Below, piece after piece: positions 32,904-45,256 of a DNA stretch of 64,000 nt (positions are counted from its first letter, which is position 1; every line of letters starts with the position of its first letter). The position numbers and the translations under genes were made by a program. The DNA is from Teratosphaeria epicoccoides. Lineage: Eukaryota; Ascomycota; Dothideomycetes; Mycosphaerellales; Teratosphaeriaceae. Where the stretch lies: NCBI GenBank assembly GCA_021401465.1, contig JADDMT010000130.1, forward strand, positions 1 through 64,000. The letters run 5' to 3'. The notes beneath the pieces were generated by a model. It did not search any database. It was not told the origin of the DNA and saw nothing but the letters and a program-made list of their open reading frames with translations.

Positions 32904-35900
32904 TTACCAATTGCCCTGCCCATCATCATTCTGATGCATTGCTTTCTGTCTCGCTCTCAACGCTTCCGCCAAGCCCCCAGCCAGACCGCCGTTTGGGGTG
33001 GACCTCCCACTTTCCCCACCAGCATTACCATTCGAGTATCCTGAGTCTCTCGCCAGAGCTGTAGGTGCAGGTTTCCTTCCAGCTGGGCGCTTGGCTGGAG
33101 GAGCTGGAGGGGTAGGCTTGGCTTTTGCGGCGGGGCCAGCACCATTAGCCACGCCGTTCGTGCGTGCTGCGGCGGGAGCTGGTGGCGGTGGCGGCCGTGA
33201 GACAGCGGCCGCAGCAGGCGGCGGCGCTTGCTTGACCTCTTCGAGATAAGCTGCGGGTACCCATCCGGAAGCAGAGTGGTCCAATCGGCGGCCGAGCCAC
33301 CAACCTGTGTACACGTCAGTGCCGAGATCGCATCAAAATTGTGCGCAAAAGCCATTTACCATTGTTCTCTTTCTGTGTAATGACAAGAATCTCATCCTTC
33401 TTGAGACTGAGCTCGCCACTTGTTTGTCCCTGAAAGTCATAAAGAGCCTTGTAGGAATCCTTGGGTGGCTGGGCAGCCGCAGGCGGAGGGGGTGGTGGAG
33501 GGGCTCGCGCACTTCCCGTAGAAATGTTTCTGGCGTGTCCGGCACCATTCGACAGAGCAGCCATAGGTTGTGGTACAGCACTTGATTGGTGAGGATGTGC
33601 GGTTGGCTGTGGGACGACATGCGCGTTTGACCTCGTCGCCGACTGGCCAGGTAATGGTTGGGATTGCGGGATGGGCCGTCTTTGCGCAGCTTGTTGCGAC
33701 AGCTTGCCTCCAGCACTTTTCTTGAGCAGCTTACCACTCGTAATAGCCTTTCCGGGCACACTCTTGCCTTTGGGAGTTCTATTGCTCACACTGTTTGGTG
33801 GCTCACCTGGTCCGGTATGAATCTGGCCCGACTTGTAGACATCGTCTCTCGGCACCTGCGGGTCCCTCACCGCCTTGACGGTCGCAAGCTTGCCGGGCTT
33901 CTTGTTGTATTGCACCGTGTCTCCGATTTGGATCTGCGTTTCGCCTCTGGTGATCTGCTTCAGCTGAGTGAAGAATTCGGTCTTGAAGATGCAGTTGACA
34001 AGCGGATCCGGCTCTTGTGGGCTGCCGGCGCCAAGAGCAAACCAGTCGTCCTTCAAGTTGCTAGCCGACACAAACTTGAGCGCACCCAGCGGAATGGTCC
34101 GGTCGGCAATGATTTGGAGTTGCTTATTGACAAGCGCCTGCTTGATCAAGTACACGTTCTTGCTTGTCAATACCAAGAAACGTGGTTCAGGCCTCGACGA
34201 TCGACCGAGCTTCGACACCAAGACTTCGGCACGGCAAGAGAAGTACGTTCTCTCGCTGGAGCCAATGCCGGCGTTATTCCGCAGGAGCTCGCCAGTCCCC
34301 CCTCTGTTGTCCATGCCAAGATAGTCTCCCAAGAAGCGTCTGTACCCGATCAAAGAGAAGCGACGTCGCTCCTTCCTCCCAGCCAGGACCCTATGGCCTT
34401 CGTCACGCAAGACCATGTACGGCTCACCTCCGCTCACCTTGCGCCAGAACTTCTGGATGCGGATGGCACATTCTGTCCGATAGCGCAAATAGTTCCTCCA
34501 CGCACGTTGAATGCGAATGGCCATATTGTGCCAATAGCGGTCTCTCATCGTCTCGAGTGCGAAGAGGGTCTCTGGAGTCTTGATGAACGCCTTTGTGACA
34601 CCCATTTGCCATTCCTCCTTCGGTATGGACGTATCTTTGAGAATCTGCAGGACACCGCTGCGTGCATCTCCGGTCCACGTATACTCGCCAGCGTACGAGC
34701 ATTTTGGCGACAGCAAGTAGAAACGCTCCACGAACTTCTCGAACGTCTGCCTGTAGGCAAACCCTGCGCGTCGAATGCGAACGTTCTCCTGCAGTCCAAG
34801 ATACTTGATCTGGTGCAACACATTCTGATTGTTGTACTCCGTGGGCGACTTATTCTCATTGGGCTTGATCGTTCGAATGTATGACGGCGTGCACTTCATC
34901 AGCGTTGCTACGAGATCATTTGCTGATGCCTTGATCTTGTCACCTGCGGTGGGCGGTCTGCGTTTGTTGTCTTGGTCAACTTGCTCCGGGAATAGAGTGT
35001 GGACGAAGTCGTTGCTCGACTGCGCGACGAGGTTGAGAATGTCCTTCAGAAGCTGATCTTTATTCTTGTCTGTCATGCCCTGTACCGAGTAACCCACATC
35101 TCCGGCATAGTGCTTGATGACAAATTGTCCTTGTCTGGGTGCGAAATTTGGGTTGCTGCTCAATGCATTCAATCGCTGGACGAACGTCTGATCGGCAGCT
35201 GACGGGTCAGCGTGCGCAGTCGCACAGGCGTCATTCAGTGCAGCGAAGACACCCGGCGGCCGCTTCTCCTCGATGAGCTCACACACGACTTTGTTGTCAA
35301 AGTACTTGATTGGTGTCCACTGAATTTGCTCGCGCTCATACTCTTCCTGCTCGGTCTTCAAAGTGAGCTGAATAAAGATCTGCTGCAACTTCTCGTTGAC
35401 GTAGTTGATGCATAGCTGCTCAAAGCTGTTGTTCTCGAAGATCTCGAACCCGTAAATATCCAGAATACCAATGCTATGGGACATGGGCGAGCGTGCCTGC
35501 AGCGATTGGTTTACGCGCTGGACGATCCAGTCGAACATGTTGTTGTAAATCGCCTTGGCAAGCGCATCCCGGACACTGCTCGCTTGTGCAATGTTCATGG
35601 GCGAGTCGTATACACTGCCACGCCTGCCACCTCTGCTTGTCTCAATAATGCGCGTTGTTACCGCTTTATTGACGTGTGCCGCCTCGACCTCAAGCAAATA
35701 TGCCACGAAGTCGATCACGCTCGGATCTCTGACTGCAGCATTGCCTTGGTCATCCTCGGCAAATGTAATGTTGCCGATCCACAGGACTGCAGCCAGCATG
35801 CGGAATACCTCATCCTGCTCTTGCTGGCTCATCCCAATGACGCGCATGGCCTTCACAGTGTCCTTGAAGTCCGCGACATCGTCTATGCCTTGCACATCGT

Positions 35901-36708
35901 AGCATTTACTCTTACTGGTGTATAGATATGTCTTCGGCTCCTGCACACCGAAATTCTGCCGATGCGCCTGACTCGCTGCCTTTGTGAATTGGTAGAAGAT
36001 ATGGAAGTTTCGCTCATCCTTGATCTGCCCAACCACTCTGCTCTTCTCCAGCAAGTAGTTCTTGATGTTCGCACCCACCGGCTCGCCCTGCGCATTAAAC
36101 TGAATCTCGAGGTACTTACCAAAGCGGGAAGAGTTGTTGTTTCGTAGCGTCTTGGCATTGCCAAAGGACTCGAGTAGCGGGTTGGTGGCCAGTACCATGT
36201 CCTTGATCTCCTGGATCGAGCTATTGCTGCCGCCCGATACGTTCGCGATGTACTGCATCAGCCGCTTGGCAGCTTCGGTCTTGCCGGCTCCCGATTCGCC
36301 CGAGATGATGACACACTGGTTCTCGTTGTATGCCTTCATGTTGTAGTACGCACTTTCCGCGATCGCAAAGACGTGTGGCGGCACCTCCAGTCTGTTCTTG
36401 CCTCGGTAGCTGTCCAGCACTCGGTCGGTGTAGATTCCCAGATCGCGGAACGGGTTGACGGAGACCAGCACGTGGCCGATGTAGGTGTAGATCTCGCCAT
36501 TCTCGAACCGCTTCTTCAGGTTGTCGTTGATGGCCTCGTTACTGATCTTGCTAATGAGCGTCAGATCACTCACGCCGACCTCCTTCTTCTTGGTCGTCTC
36601 GTAGGCAGCTTTCCGGATCGCTGGCTGCCGTTCCCCCCCACCTCCACCTGCTTGCGGATGCGCCTGCGCAGCGTCCTTCTTCCGTCCCGCGCGTTTGGTC
36701 ACGGCCAT
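32904..36708 (-). CDS. myoA: Class I myosin (fungal MyoA/Myo3-Myo5 type)
   Basis: Actin motor for endocytosis and cortical actin patches at hyphal tips. Two exons: 36,708-33,360 and 33,304-32,904, with a 55-bp intron (33,359-33,305, GTAAAT...CACAG) inside the SH3 domain; together 1,249 residues, a usual length for this family. Domains in order: motor (about 40-720) with P-loop GESGAGKT (137-144), switch I NNSSRFGK (191-198) and switch II DIYGFEIFE (417-425); a TEDS-rule Ser365 in RRGSVYD, a PAK-kinase-type site; two IQ motifs (about 735-780) that bind calmodulin; a basic TH1 membrane-binding tail; a Pro/Ala/Gln-rich TH2; SH3 (about 1,083-1,140), completed by splicing as NGWWLG; a second Pro-rich stretch. 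The C-terminus ends QNDDGQGNW, only weakly acidic compared with the Arp2/3-binding DDDW-type tails of relatives. No RIP damage. Confidence 0.97.
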
Positions 36709-38256
36709 ATTGTCGTATGAATATGCGGGTGGTGTGGTTAGGAGAGTCGCCCGTCCAAGGGGCCAGTCACGATTGCGCCGCCAGTCTGAAGTCGCGAGTC
36801 ACCGTCGCACCTGCTCTTCTCGGATGGCACAACGTCTATATTACCTTACAGATCGGGGTAACAGTGCAACACCCGAATCGCAGGGGATGTTGGTGAGAAA
36901 AGTGGTCGCAATGCTGCCCAAGATGATAATCCCGACTCAACGAGGCGCATGCTGGCATGACATAATAACCTGAACGCCTTCCCCGCCAAGACTTCGGCTG
37001 GGATGCCCGAACTCAGCCTCGCCTAGAAATTGCTGCAACAGCAACACGCAATCACCTTCGCCATTCCAAACACAATCTCCAGGCATCCGCTTTTCGAGCC
37101 GCGCGGAAGCCCGTCGTGCTCCTCGTGCTCCTTGTAAGACGGCCATTATAAATCCCCCGCTTTCTGCAATGAATTACCAACCAAATGCTTTCTTTTACAT
37201 TCACGATCATCACGAGCCACACCTGCTTTGAAAGATAGAAACACGCTACAATTCAATTTCGCTGGCTTGAAGCAGGTTTCCAAAATGGGTAGGAGCGTGG
37301 CACAGGCTCGCACGCCAGCTCTGCTCACCGTTGCTCGATACGCTGTGTATTGGCCAAGACAATTCGACACGACTGGCGGCACAGGTGTCCATGACGGGCG
37401 GTATGTATGCCAGAATAGAAAAGGCTGTATGGTGGATCAACGACGAGTTTTGTGCGGGCGACGGTGATTTTCTCTTCCATTTCTGCTGTCTGCAACTTCA
37501 GCGAGTTGAAGACTTTCCCTTCACATTCATTTTGACATGTCGTGGTGTACGAACGCATGAAGATGTTCTCATGACACTGGCCTGGGGTACGTCTGTCTTG
37601 CAGAAATTCTATATCTTGTACTTCCAATCGAGTCTTATTTCTTGCAGATCATGAATCTATGTACGTATGACGTTGGCTCCGCATATTTGGAAGGAGTGCT
37701 GAGCACGCTGCCGAGACGGCCAAGGAAGTGCAGCTACATGTAGACTTGGTTGCGAACAGCGCGCTCGGAGTGTCTGAACCAGACTCGGGCTGGCGAATTG
37801 CTGTGCGCGCTTTCGCACGCTGCCCGCGAGTTCTGGCGGCCTTCACTTCGCTCGAGTTAGCCTGTATGTCTCTGCCATGGCCTCAGTTTCATGCACAAAG
37901 ATGCTCACTCGTCGGAAGTCAATGGAGCACAAACGGCCTGCGTATGGCCAATAGTTGTTTCTATGCCTCGATGCTTCACAAGCACCAGCATTTTCGGGGC
38001 TGGCTCGTAGAAGCCATGGCGAGAAAGTGTATAACGTGTTGAGCACGTCCTGATAGCACGCCCCAGTGAAGTTCCGGCAATCCGGGCCTGTATTTCGCCA
38101 AGTATGAGCGTACGAAGTATGGAGCGACGGCACTTACTGACACTTATTATCTCTCGCGAGCATGCACCAGGATGACGGAATTGGGTTGGAACTGACTGAC
38201 GCCCGCTCCGAACTCAGCTTATGTGCATACTACGTTTCCAACTTATCCGCACCGTC
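36709..38256. other. Intergenic region between myosin-I start and mannosyltransferase end
   Basis: About 1.5 kb without a convincing gene. Small frames of 60-100 codons occur on both strands but none shows a domain or a coherent exon structure. The first few hundred bases upstream of 36,708 should hold the myosin promoter and 5' UTR. Confidence 0.4.
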
Positions 38257-40045
38257 TTATCTACCACCTAGACTCGGTATATTGTTATCGTTCCACAGCG
38301 TCTCGTTGAGCATCCAGAATCCGCCCGCTTTCTCAAAAGCAGCCTCAAATCCGACCAACTCTTTGGTTCCACTGTCGCCAATGGGACGCGGAACTACCTC
38401 ATCCATATCTGTACACTGTGAGCCGTGCTCCAGCCCCTCCTCAGAAGCATAATCGCCACTGTCATACTTGATATGCACTTTCTCAGTCACGGCACTGATC
38501 TGTAGGTCAAAAGTCAGCCGAAGATCTTCAGATGAAGCCGTCTACCGAACTCACCACACTAGCCTTGCTGCTGACCTTATACGCACTAAAAAAACCACCA
38601 TGCTCACGCATGTGAATGATTCGCGCATTATCAAGCGTCTTCAACAGACCACCATGAACAAACTGGATCGGCGCATCTACTCCGTCAGGATGATGCTGAC
38701 CGAACGAATGACCGCAGTACGTGCTCTTCGCGCCACCTTGGTACTTCGACATTGACTCATCGAGCTCGCTCGGTGGCATCTCACGCGGAAAGTCAGGCTC
38801 GCCCTTGGGTCGACCAACGTAACCCACGCTGGTGAGCCACTTGGCAGGACGGCCGTACGGCGTCTTGAGAGCATGCCAGGCAAATCGGAAGCAGTCCTTG
38901 TCACCTAGCAAAAATTTCTGATAGTAGTCCTGGTGACCGAACCATGCGGCAAGTTGCAAATGATACCAAAACCGCCTTTTATCAACCAGCAGCTGTCCAC
39001 TCTCCTGCTCATACTCGTCCGGCTTGCATGGAGTGTTAGTGATAGCCCACATTGGATTCTCCTTCCTCGTGCGTGCGATGTCAGGCCAGAAGACAGTGCC
39101 GAATGTTTTATATGTGTTTGATGACCACAGAGCCGCAGGATCGGACACTGGCACGTTGTCCGAGTCCATGAGCAGCGGCTCCGCAAAGCGTGAGTTGAGC
39201 AAAGACGCAGTCTTGACATTGTAGTTTATCCAGAAGTTTTCGTGTTTGGTGCTAAGAATGACATCCGGCCCATTCAAGTCGTTGAAGAAGATGTTGGGAT
39301 ACATCCCTCGAAGATCGGTACGGTTGTACGCACTCAACTCCTCGTCTCCGAAGTAGTGTACCTCCACTGGCACTTTACTCTGCAAGTGCGCCAGCATCCT
39401 CAATAGCACCTGCAGTCTGAGCAATGATCTCTCATTACCTGCGCAAACGACAATGCCCTTGCCCTGAAAGTTTCGAGCTACGGTCTCATATGGAGTGAGT
39501 CCATTCATGATGAAGTCATGCCATTCCTTCTGATGCGCCGCAATTTCAGCGTCGGTTCTGTCTTGCAGGACCCAGTCTGCATCATCACCAAATTGAAAGT
39601 CAACATTCTTGATCTCAGTCCAATGACACGTAGCTTTCGTGTCCTTGACAGACATTGGCTGCTCCTCCGCGATTCGCTTGAAGTGCTCTAGGTAGCTATC
39701 AGCATGCTGCGATTGAGCCTGCTGGGCCTCATGCCAAGCCGACTGCTCCTTTGTAGGCTGATCTGGAAATTTGTCCGCGTCTTGCGCGTTAGGCCGTGTG
39801 TCTAGGACAATGTCTGGCCTGGCAGGGTTTGCGACCACGTTCGGCACCTCCATATGTTGCCTTCCATCCCCGGCAACGCCAGTGACCACATTCTCCGTTT
39901 TCGGGCCGGTGGCGGGCGGGCTGAGTGTGCCAAATCGCGGGATCGATATGTTATCCGGAGTGCCAGTGTGCCACACGAGCAGAATGAGAAACACAGCTGC
40001 TACAGCTATCCATCTTACAGCTGGTCGTCCAAGCTGTGCGATCAT
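38257..40045 (-). CDS. MNN1-family alpha-mannosyltransferase (GT71), Golgi type II membrane protein
   Basis: Predicted to transfer mannose from GDP-mannose to N- or O-glycans in the Golgi, so contributing to cell-wall mannoprotein decoration. Exon 1 is 40,045-38,555 and exon 2 is 38,499-38,257; the intron 38,554-38,500 has GTGAGT and CTACAG borders with a GCTGAC branch-like site. Product 577 residues. A signal anchor covers about residues 11-26 (WIAVAAVFLILLVW), followed by a Pro-rich stem to about 125. The catalytic domain shows GKGIVVCAGNE (195-205), VEVHYFGDEEL (228-237) and the metal-binding DSD at 294-296 (LLMDSDNVPV), then GTVFWPD and SGQLLVDK, all typical of the Mannosyl_trans3 family. 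MNN1 (alpha-1,3) and MNN2/MNN5 (alpha-1,2) share this fold, so linkage is not decided here. Confidence 0.9.
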
Positions 40046-40880
40046 TGTGGGATGTGGAGTTTTATCTGAGACGTAGTTTCGCGAGTCACCGTCTCATTGC
40101 CGCCGGATTGCCCCTGCGCAAAGACACATCAGATGAAGTAAAAGTGATTCTTCAGATTTGCAGATGTCATTAGAAGAATCAAGAAGGCGCCCGCCTCGAA
40201 TCCCGAAGTGAGCTAACTGCGAACTCAAAAGCATGTGGTCGACGCCGAGGTGAACCATCTATGGTACTCGCGCCACCGCCGCCCCTTGCAGCGGAGCAGG
40301 GATGAGACAAGCTTTGCTTGACCGACCAATATCACTATGGTCGTATGCGCTTCCTCCAGAAAAATCCTTTGTCGTGACGACGACCACTATTCCGCAGGCA
40401 TGCCCCGACCAAGGAAGCCGACTTCGTGAAACTTCGCTCATTGCATCTTTCGAGGCGTGTGGCTGGTGCAGCCATAAATGCTTTGAGTTCGCCTTTGCAG
40501 GACCGAGCCGTTTTCACGTGCAACAGCGGAAGTCAGCGACCACGTAATTTCGCGACCCGCTCTTAAGAAAGCGGCAGCGGGAGTTGTGACCGCGGGCAAG
40601 TTGGTACTGGGGAGGCTCCCTGCAAATGAAACATCCTGAACAGATGGGCTCTGCAGCAACGCCGGCGCTGTCAGCAATTTGGAAAGTGTACTGAGAAGGG
40701 ACTCATCCGTCCCCGTCATGAACTACATACATGAGCCAACTAGGGTCGCTCGAGTCTACGCTGCATCTCAAGAAAATAACATCACACTGAGTTTCCCTGA
40801 AACCCTGCTCAAAACGAACGCCATGCATGCCTGACCGGATTCTACTTCCTTCCATACCATCTAGGAGCTAGTCGAGCACT
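40046..40880. other. Intergenic region upstream of the mannosyltransferase
   Basis: No supported gene. Contains the presumed promoter of the minus-strand mannosyltransferase. A minus-strand frame (40,719-40,438, MTGTDESLLSTLSKLL) is open but has no recognisable domain and no conserved context. Confidence 0.35.
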
Positions 40881-40889
40881 AGCTCAGCA

Positions 40890-41679
40890 TCATCTTGATG
40901 CCAGAAGACGTCTGTCCTTCAGCGACAGGTGCCACAATCAATTGCCCCAATACTTGTACAGACAGTAGTCGACCTCCCTCACAGCAGCTCTCGTCTAACA
41001 ATACGGATTTTCCGAGATCCATGATTGTTGCAACCTTGCGACCTCAACTCGAATCGATGACTCCAATGCCACCATGTCATGCAGGATCGGCTGCGTAGGA
41101 CCCGGACAGCACGCCATGTTTGTAGCGATCTTGGATGACGCCATTTTCAACGCCCGCGCATGACAGCGTACCTGCTACACCGTATCGGTGATAACATTGC
41201 CACGCACGCTCAAGTTTGCTGACCCGTAGTGATCTTGCAATACGAGATTAAAATCTTGGAGCTAGACGTTCTTGACTGTCTTGCTAATGATCTGCTAGAA
41301 TGCATCCATTTCGGCTAGGCGATAGTGCTCGTAGCGACGTGAGATGCCACAGAACATAGGCCCTGCCAATGTTACTTACGAAGTACGGGAGCCAGCGACT
41401 ACTAATTACTGTCTTATGTCTCTGCCCCTAATCTAGCTTACCTCCGCTTGAATAGCTTTGCAAGTCTCGGTTAGGGCAAACATCTTCAACATTACTGTCG
41501 CGGGTCGTAGATAATACCGTTTCTTCAGGTACTTCTTGTTATGCCGCCGCGACATATTCTCGCCTAGAATTAACACGCGCAGATCCCTAGGACGCCTTAT
41601 CACAAATCATTTTGTTATGTTATAGGACTAACTTATAGATAGCGTTCTGCCATTCAGGCAGGAGCTTAAACAACTCCAT
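40890..41679 (-). pseudogene. Decayed F-box/2EXR-like gene B
   Basis: From an ATG at 41,679 the minus strand reads MELFKLLPEWQNAIYKLVL, the LPxExRNxIYxxVL opening typical of fungal F-box/2EXR-like proteins. About 200 bp on, another frame reads LKMFALTETCKAIQAE and then GTAAGC, matching the usual TCRxIRxEA block and a splice donor. Further frames (for example LAEMDAF near 41,310) continue to about 40,900 with RIP-type TAG/TAA codons and frame changes. These families are large, fast-evolving and of unknown function in fungi. It is a damaged relic; the boundaries are approximate. Confidence 0.4.
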
Positions 41680-41999
41680 GTTAACTCTAGCTTGCTCTGT
41701 CCTATCAACTAATAGTGCCAATGTTAATGTTCTGTCTAAGTCTAAGTGTCGCGAATGTAGCAAAAGTAGCAAAGTTTGCAAGAGTGCGGAATGTGCCCGC
41801 CCTAGCTATTACATGCTGATTAATGGTTTGAGTTTAGCTAGTCAGCTAGCTATTCTCAAGACGTCACTTCCTTTTTTGAGAAAAGCTAGCTGATCGCAGT
41901 CACGCTTATTATGGGATGATCCTTCTACAATTGGACAATTAGGTCCTCTAGAAAGGTGCCGAATGAATAGAAAACGACAAGGCCATTAGCAGTACAGAG

Positions 42000-42850
42000 C
42001 ATAGGACTCGTCACTCCTAGTGCACAAGTTCTTGACTCCTAGTCGTAGAGGTTCGTTGAGCATCATGTCATTGGCGTGAGAGAAGCAGTAGCCCGGGTAC
42101 TCAATGCTAGGATATGTGCATGTGCATCGGAGATAATGCTTGGAAAGTAAGCCTCGGACTTTGTTATCACAGTAGAGAAGAATTTTTGAGGGATCAGTTG
42201 TTCTGAGAGACGAGTGCCTACATGGACTATCTTTGGTAATGCGTCTAGCATAGTTTGCTACGGACCTCGAGAATACGCAAACACAAAGCAGAAAGGGCTA
42301 CTCTGACTGTAGCTTCCATGAGTGTCCTCCACCGCGGGAGCACTAACTGATTTCTACGGGAATATCGCGGACTGATCCAACTCCTTGTTCTGCTTGAGCC
42401 TAGACACCAGACGTGAAGCCGCCTTCGGGTGGACAGACCTCGACAACAGCAGCTCGCGATTCGAGATACTCGCACTTGACCGAAGTTTGCCTGCATGTTC
42501 GATATCTGATCTCACCATTTGAAACCTGCACCTTACCTACTCAGCCAGTGGTCTACCTTCGAACCCGGCATAATCTACCCCATTACCCCCATACTCCATA
42601 CAATGTACCGAAAGAAAATCTCAGGAAATTCCGAGTGCATAGGCTCCAAATGCTGCGTCCGCGTTATCAAAACCCGGCACGAATCACCGAATGCAGCCAT
42701 GTCAAGCGCAACGGGAATCAACGGCCTCGCTAGGTATCTCAGATCTGCCGTGACTTCAAATGATGGTCAGTAAAACGGCGGACCTGGTCGATCATGCCAT
42801 GTAGCCGACACAGAGCTCACGACAGAGCTCCGCTAAGTCAGGTGTAGCCT
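42000..42850. other. Intergenic region between two decayed genes
   Basis: Nothing convincing. Open frames on both strands near 42,245-42,773 are short and overlap; none shows a domain. Some CTAG/TAG enrichment at 41,900-42,260 indicates RIP-like mutation extending into the island. Confidence 0.3.
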
Positions 42851-42859
42851 TATGGGCAG

Positions 42860-43450
42860 CCAACTGAGGAGCTTAAAATCAACCACTGGCTTCTCACACG
42901 GCGTTGCGTACATAAATCGAACATTTAATCGAAGCGCAACATCTCGTCTGCCTAATTTCGTCGGCGCAGCTGCTCCATCGTCTCCATACAGCCATCCTGT
43001 TTACTGCTGGAACGCAAGGCTTAGAGCGCCCAATCACGACCAAGTCCTGGCGGTGCGCGAACGCTTGCATCTTAATACTGACACGCGTGAGCCGCACACT
43101 CCCGTTGTTCTCACTGACGATCTTCCGCAACACGTCGGGCAGGAGGAGCCGATCTTCGGTCGGACAATCATACATGCCGGATGAGATTATTGCTGCCGTA
43201 GAAGTGAGGCGACGCCTCTGCTCTGATCGACTTGCATACTTTCACCAACATCGCAACCTCCATCCAACTCCATTTGGGGCCAGATTTTCAGAACATTTCT
43301 CTGAGTTCGCTACTACCATGACGTCCTGCACAGGTGCTGAGTCTCGTGGCTGTACCAGGCCCAAAATTGTGAAGATCTTGCGAGCTCATCATGCTAACTG
43401 TGTTATTAGGGCGGATTGGAACGAGCTTTGCGATGAGCAACAAACCAATC
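42860..43450 (-). pseudogene. Decayed F-box/2EXR-like gene A
   Basis: On the minus strand near 43,315 the frame reads SSELREMF, then a stop in place of Trp or Gln, and continues to LVKVCKSIRAEASPHFYGSNNLI (about 43,250-43,185). This matches the LPxELRxxI opening and the TCRQIRxEAxPxFYxxN block of fungal F-box/2EXR-like proteins. An open frame downstream (43,175-42,894; LLLPDVLRKIVSENNGSV) may be a later exon or a shifted continuation. No complete gene model could be built. Confidence 0.35.
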
Positions 43451-43877
43451 GTAGACTAATTGCGAATTCTTGTTGATCTTGGCATTCGACGGAGCTCTCT
43501 GCGTCTTTGCATCTTGGATGAGGCGAGAGAGCGTTGCCTATAGTGGGATTTCGAGGCTAAGCGAGACGGTAATCCGGGGCAGTGCATCAGGCCGCAGGGC
43601 ACGCTCCAGGCACCCACCTCAGTAGGCAAGTCTGAATGCAACTGCATTCAGTTATTCAGTGGCGCGAACGCACGCCATTCAGGTGCCATAATCGTTGATG
43701 TGTCAGGAGGCAAACGCCTACCTTTTCCCATCTAGCCATACTGAGAGACTACCTTAACTGATCAACAATTCCTACCAACGCCTCGCTGAAATACACGCTG
43801 TGATCACACACTCGTCTCATCCAACATCCCTGAGACTTCAAAGGCACCGGCCTGCTCTTGCACCGCAAGCCAACAGC
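43451..43877. other. Intergenic region downstream of TFIIS
   Basis: No gene seen. Expected to hold the TFIIS 3' UTR. Confidence 0.35.
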
Positions 43878-44980
43878 TCAAGAAAACTTCCACCTGTTAC
43901 CGCAGTTAACACATTCGCAGAACGTGGTCATCGGCTCATCGGCGGACCGCGTCTGAGCTTGTGAGTAGGCGACCTTGCTCTGCTTGCACTTGCCGCAGGT
44001 CATCCTGTAATATCTATCAGCATGTGTTTTACTGAACGCAAAGAAGACCTCACACCGCACTCATGCGAGCCAACGCGGACTCGTGTGGGTGCGATATGAG
44101 GTCTTTGCAGATGCCATAAGCTGTTCAGCGTCAAAGGGCATACATACGTCGTGCTGATGGCCCTCTCCTCCTGTGCCGTCATGGCCACACGCATGTTCTC
44201 CTCTTGCAGCTTTTCCTCCTCCTTCCTCTTCTCCGGATGCTTGAGCTCCTCGTCCGTCATCTTGACAAACTTGCCTGGCGCGATCTTGCCTGAAAAGACA
44301 TCTCTCCTCAGATCCACATTCGGCCTGAGTTTGAGATTGAGGAAGAGGGACCGCATCTTCTCCTTGTACGCCATGCTCGTCTCCTGCTTGTGGTCCTCAA
44401 ACGCGGCAACCTCGACCCGACGCGCAACAGCCAGAATGTCCTCAGGAGCCTCATCGGACATGAACGCAAGACCGTTGTAGATGAGCTCGACGCATCCATC
44501 ACGACCTTGGTCGCCTAAAACTTTGCAATTGATCTGATCCGCCTTGGCATTCCTCTTCTCCGGCGCGACAGTCGACTTGCGCTTAACATTCTCCGTCTTT
44601 ACGCCTTCCATCTTTACGCCTTCCGTCTTTACGCCTTCCGTCTTGCCGCCAGGAGCTGGGGATGATGTGCTCGGCCTTGCGCCGTTCGCGAGCCTCGCAG
44701 CCGGCGCGGGCGACCCAGTCTTCGCCTTTTTGCTCTTGTTGACGTCCTGCTTCCACTTGTTGATCAGGTGCCCAGACAGTTGTGCTACTTTTGGGTCTTT
44801 GTTCTGGCGTAGTCTGTTGACGGCGACACCGATTTTGGACTGGCGTAGGAGGTCTTCGGTGGCGGAGAACTTCTGTAGTGGAGAGAGGAGCTGAAGTAGG
44901 TTGGTGGAGGATTCGTCAGAGGCCTTTATCAATTGTCGCCCTAGCTCTGTGAGCTGTTTCGCATCCATCATGTCTGGCAT
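43878..44980 (-). CDS. dst1: Transcription elongation factor TFIIS
   Basis: Rescues backtracked RNA polymerase II by stimulating transcript cleavage in the nucleus. Exon 1 is 44,980-44,148 and exon 2 is 44,004-43,878; the intron 44,147-44,005 has GTATGT and TTACAG borders and its removal joins ISTT to MTCGKC. Product 319 residues; MDAK at residue 5 is an equally good start. The N-terminal LW/TFIIS-N domain is at about 1-82. A linker has four GVK(T/M)E repeats (about 113-132). The Pol II-binding central domain follows (about 148-262). The C-terminal zinc ribbon has CGKC, the invariant cleavage hairpin RSADEPMT and CECVNC, ending GNRWKFS as in yeast Dst1. It is divergent from the ribosome recycling factor gene, with 276 bp between the starts. 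Confidence 0.96.
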
Positions 44981-45256
44981 GTTGAACTGTCACTGGAAAC
45001 GGCAGACAGTCAGTAGATCGATGGTGGGCAGCGTCGTGATGGCACGAGAAGAAGCAGGGTCTGTGGCAACTCGGCGAAGGCGAAGGCAAGAAGGAATGTG
45101 CGAGTGTTTGTCGGGCAAAGGATGGCAAGTAGAAAGGAGAATATGAAAGTGAGCATGTGCATCAATTGTAGCGAGTACATGTACATGTGACTTAGTAAAG
45201 ATGCGCGCACAGACCAAGATGCGATTCGGCTTTCGGGCATAGCAGGTGTTTACAGT
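44981..45256. promoter_or_regulatory. Bidirectional promoter region of TFIIS and mitochondrial RRF
   Basis: The 276 bp between two divergent start codons must contain both promoters and 5' UTRs. It is rich in CT/GA runs and has a palindromic ACATGTACATGT near 45,177-45,188. No TATA box is obvious. Confidence 0.55.

Noticed and set aside
32247..32934. Overlapping open frames of 100-120 codons on both strands
   Set aside because: No domains, no consistent exon structure, and they overlap each other; probably chance in GC-balanced intergenic DNA.
34424..34702. 92-codon minus-strand frame
   Set aside because: Out-of-frame shadow of the myosin-I exon.
33658..34884. 408-codon plus-strand open frame
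   Set aside because: It lies antisense within the myosin-I motor and tail coding sequence. The myosin frame is a clear family member and this frame has no domain.
37728..38133. Overlapping frames of 96-104 codons between myosin-I and the mannosyltransferase
   Set aside because: No domain, signal peptide or splice pattern on either strand; not enough to call a gene.
42520..42600. Possible tRNA T-arm (GGTTCGAA on the minus strand)
   Set aside because: No acceptor stem, D-arm or anticodon arm could be fitted around it.
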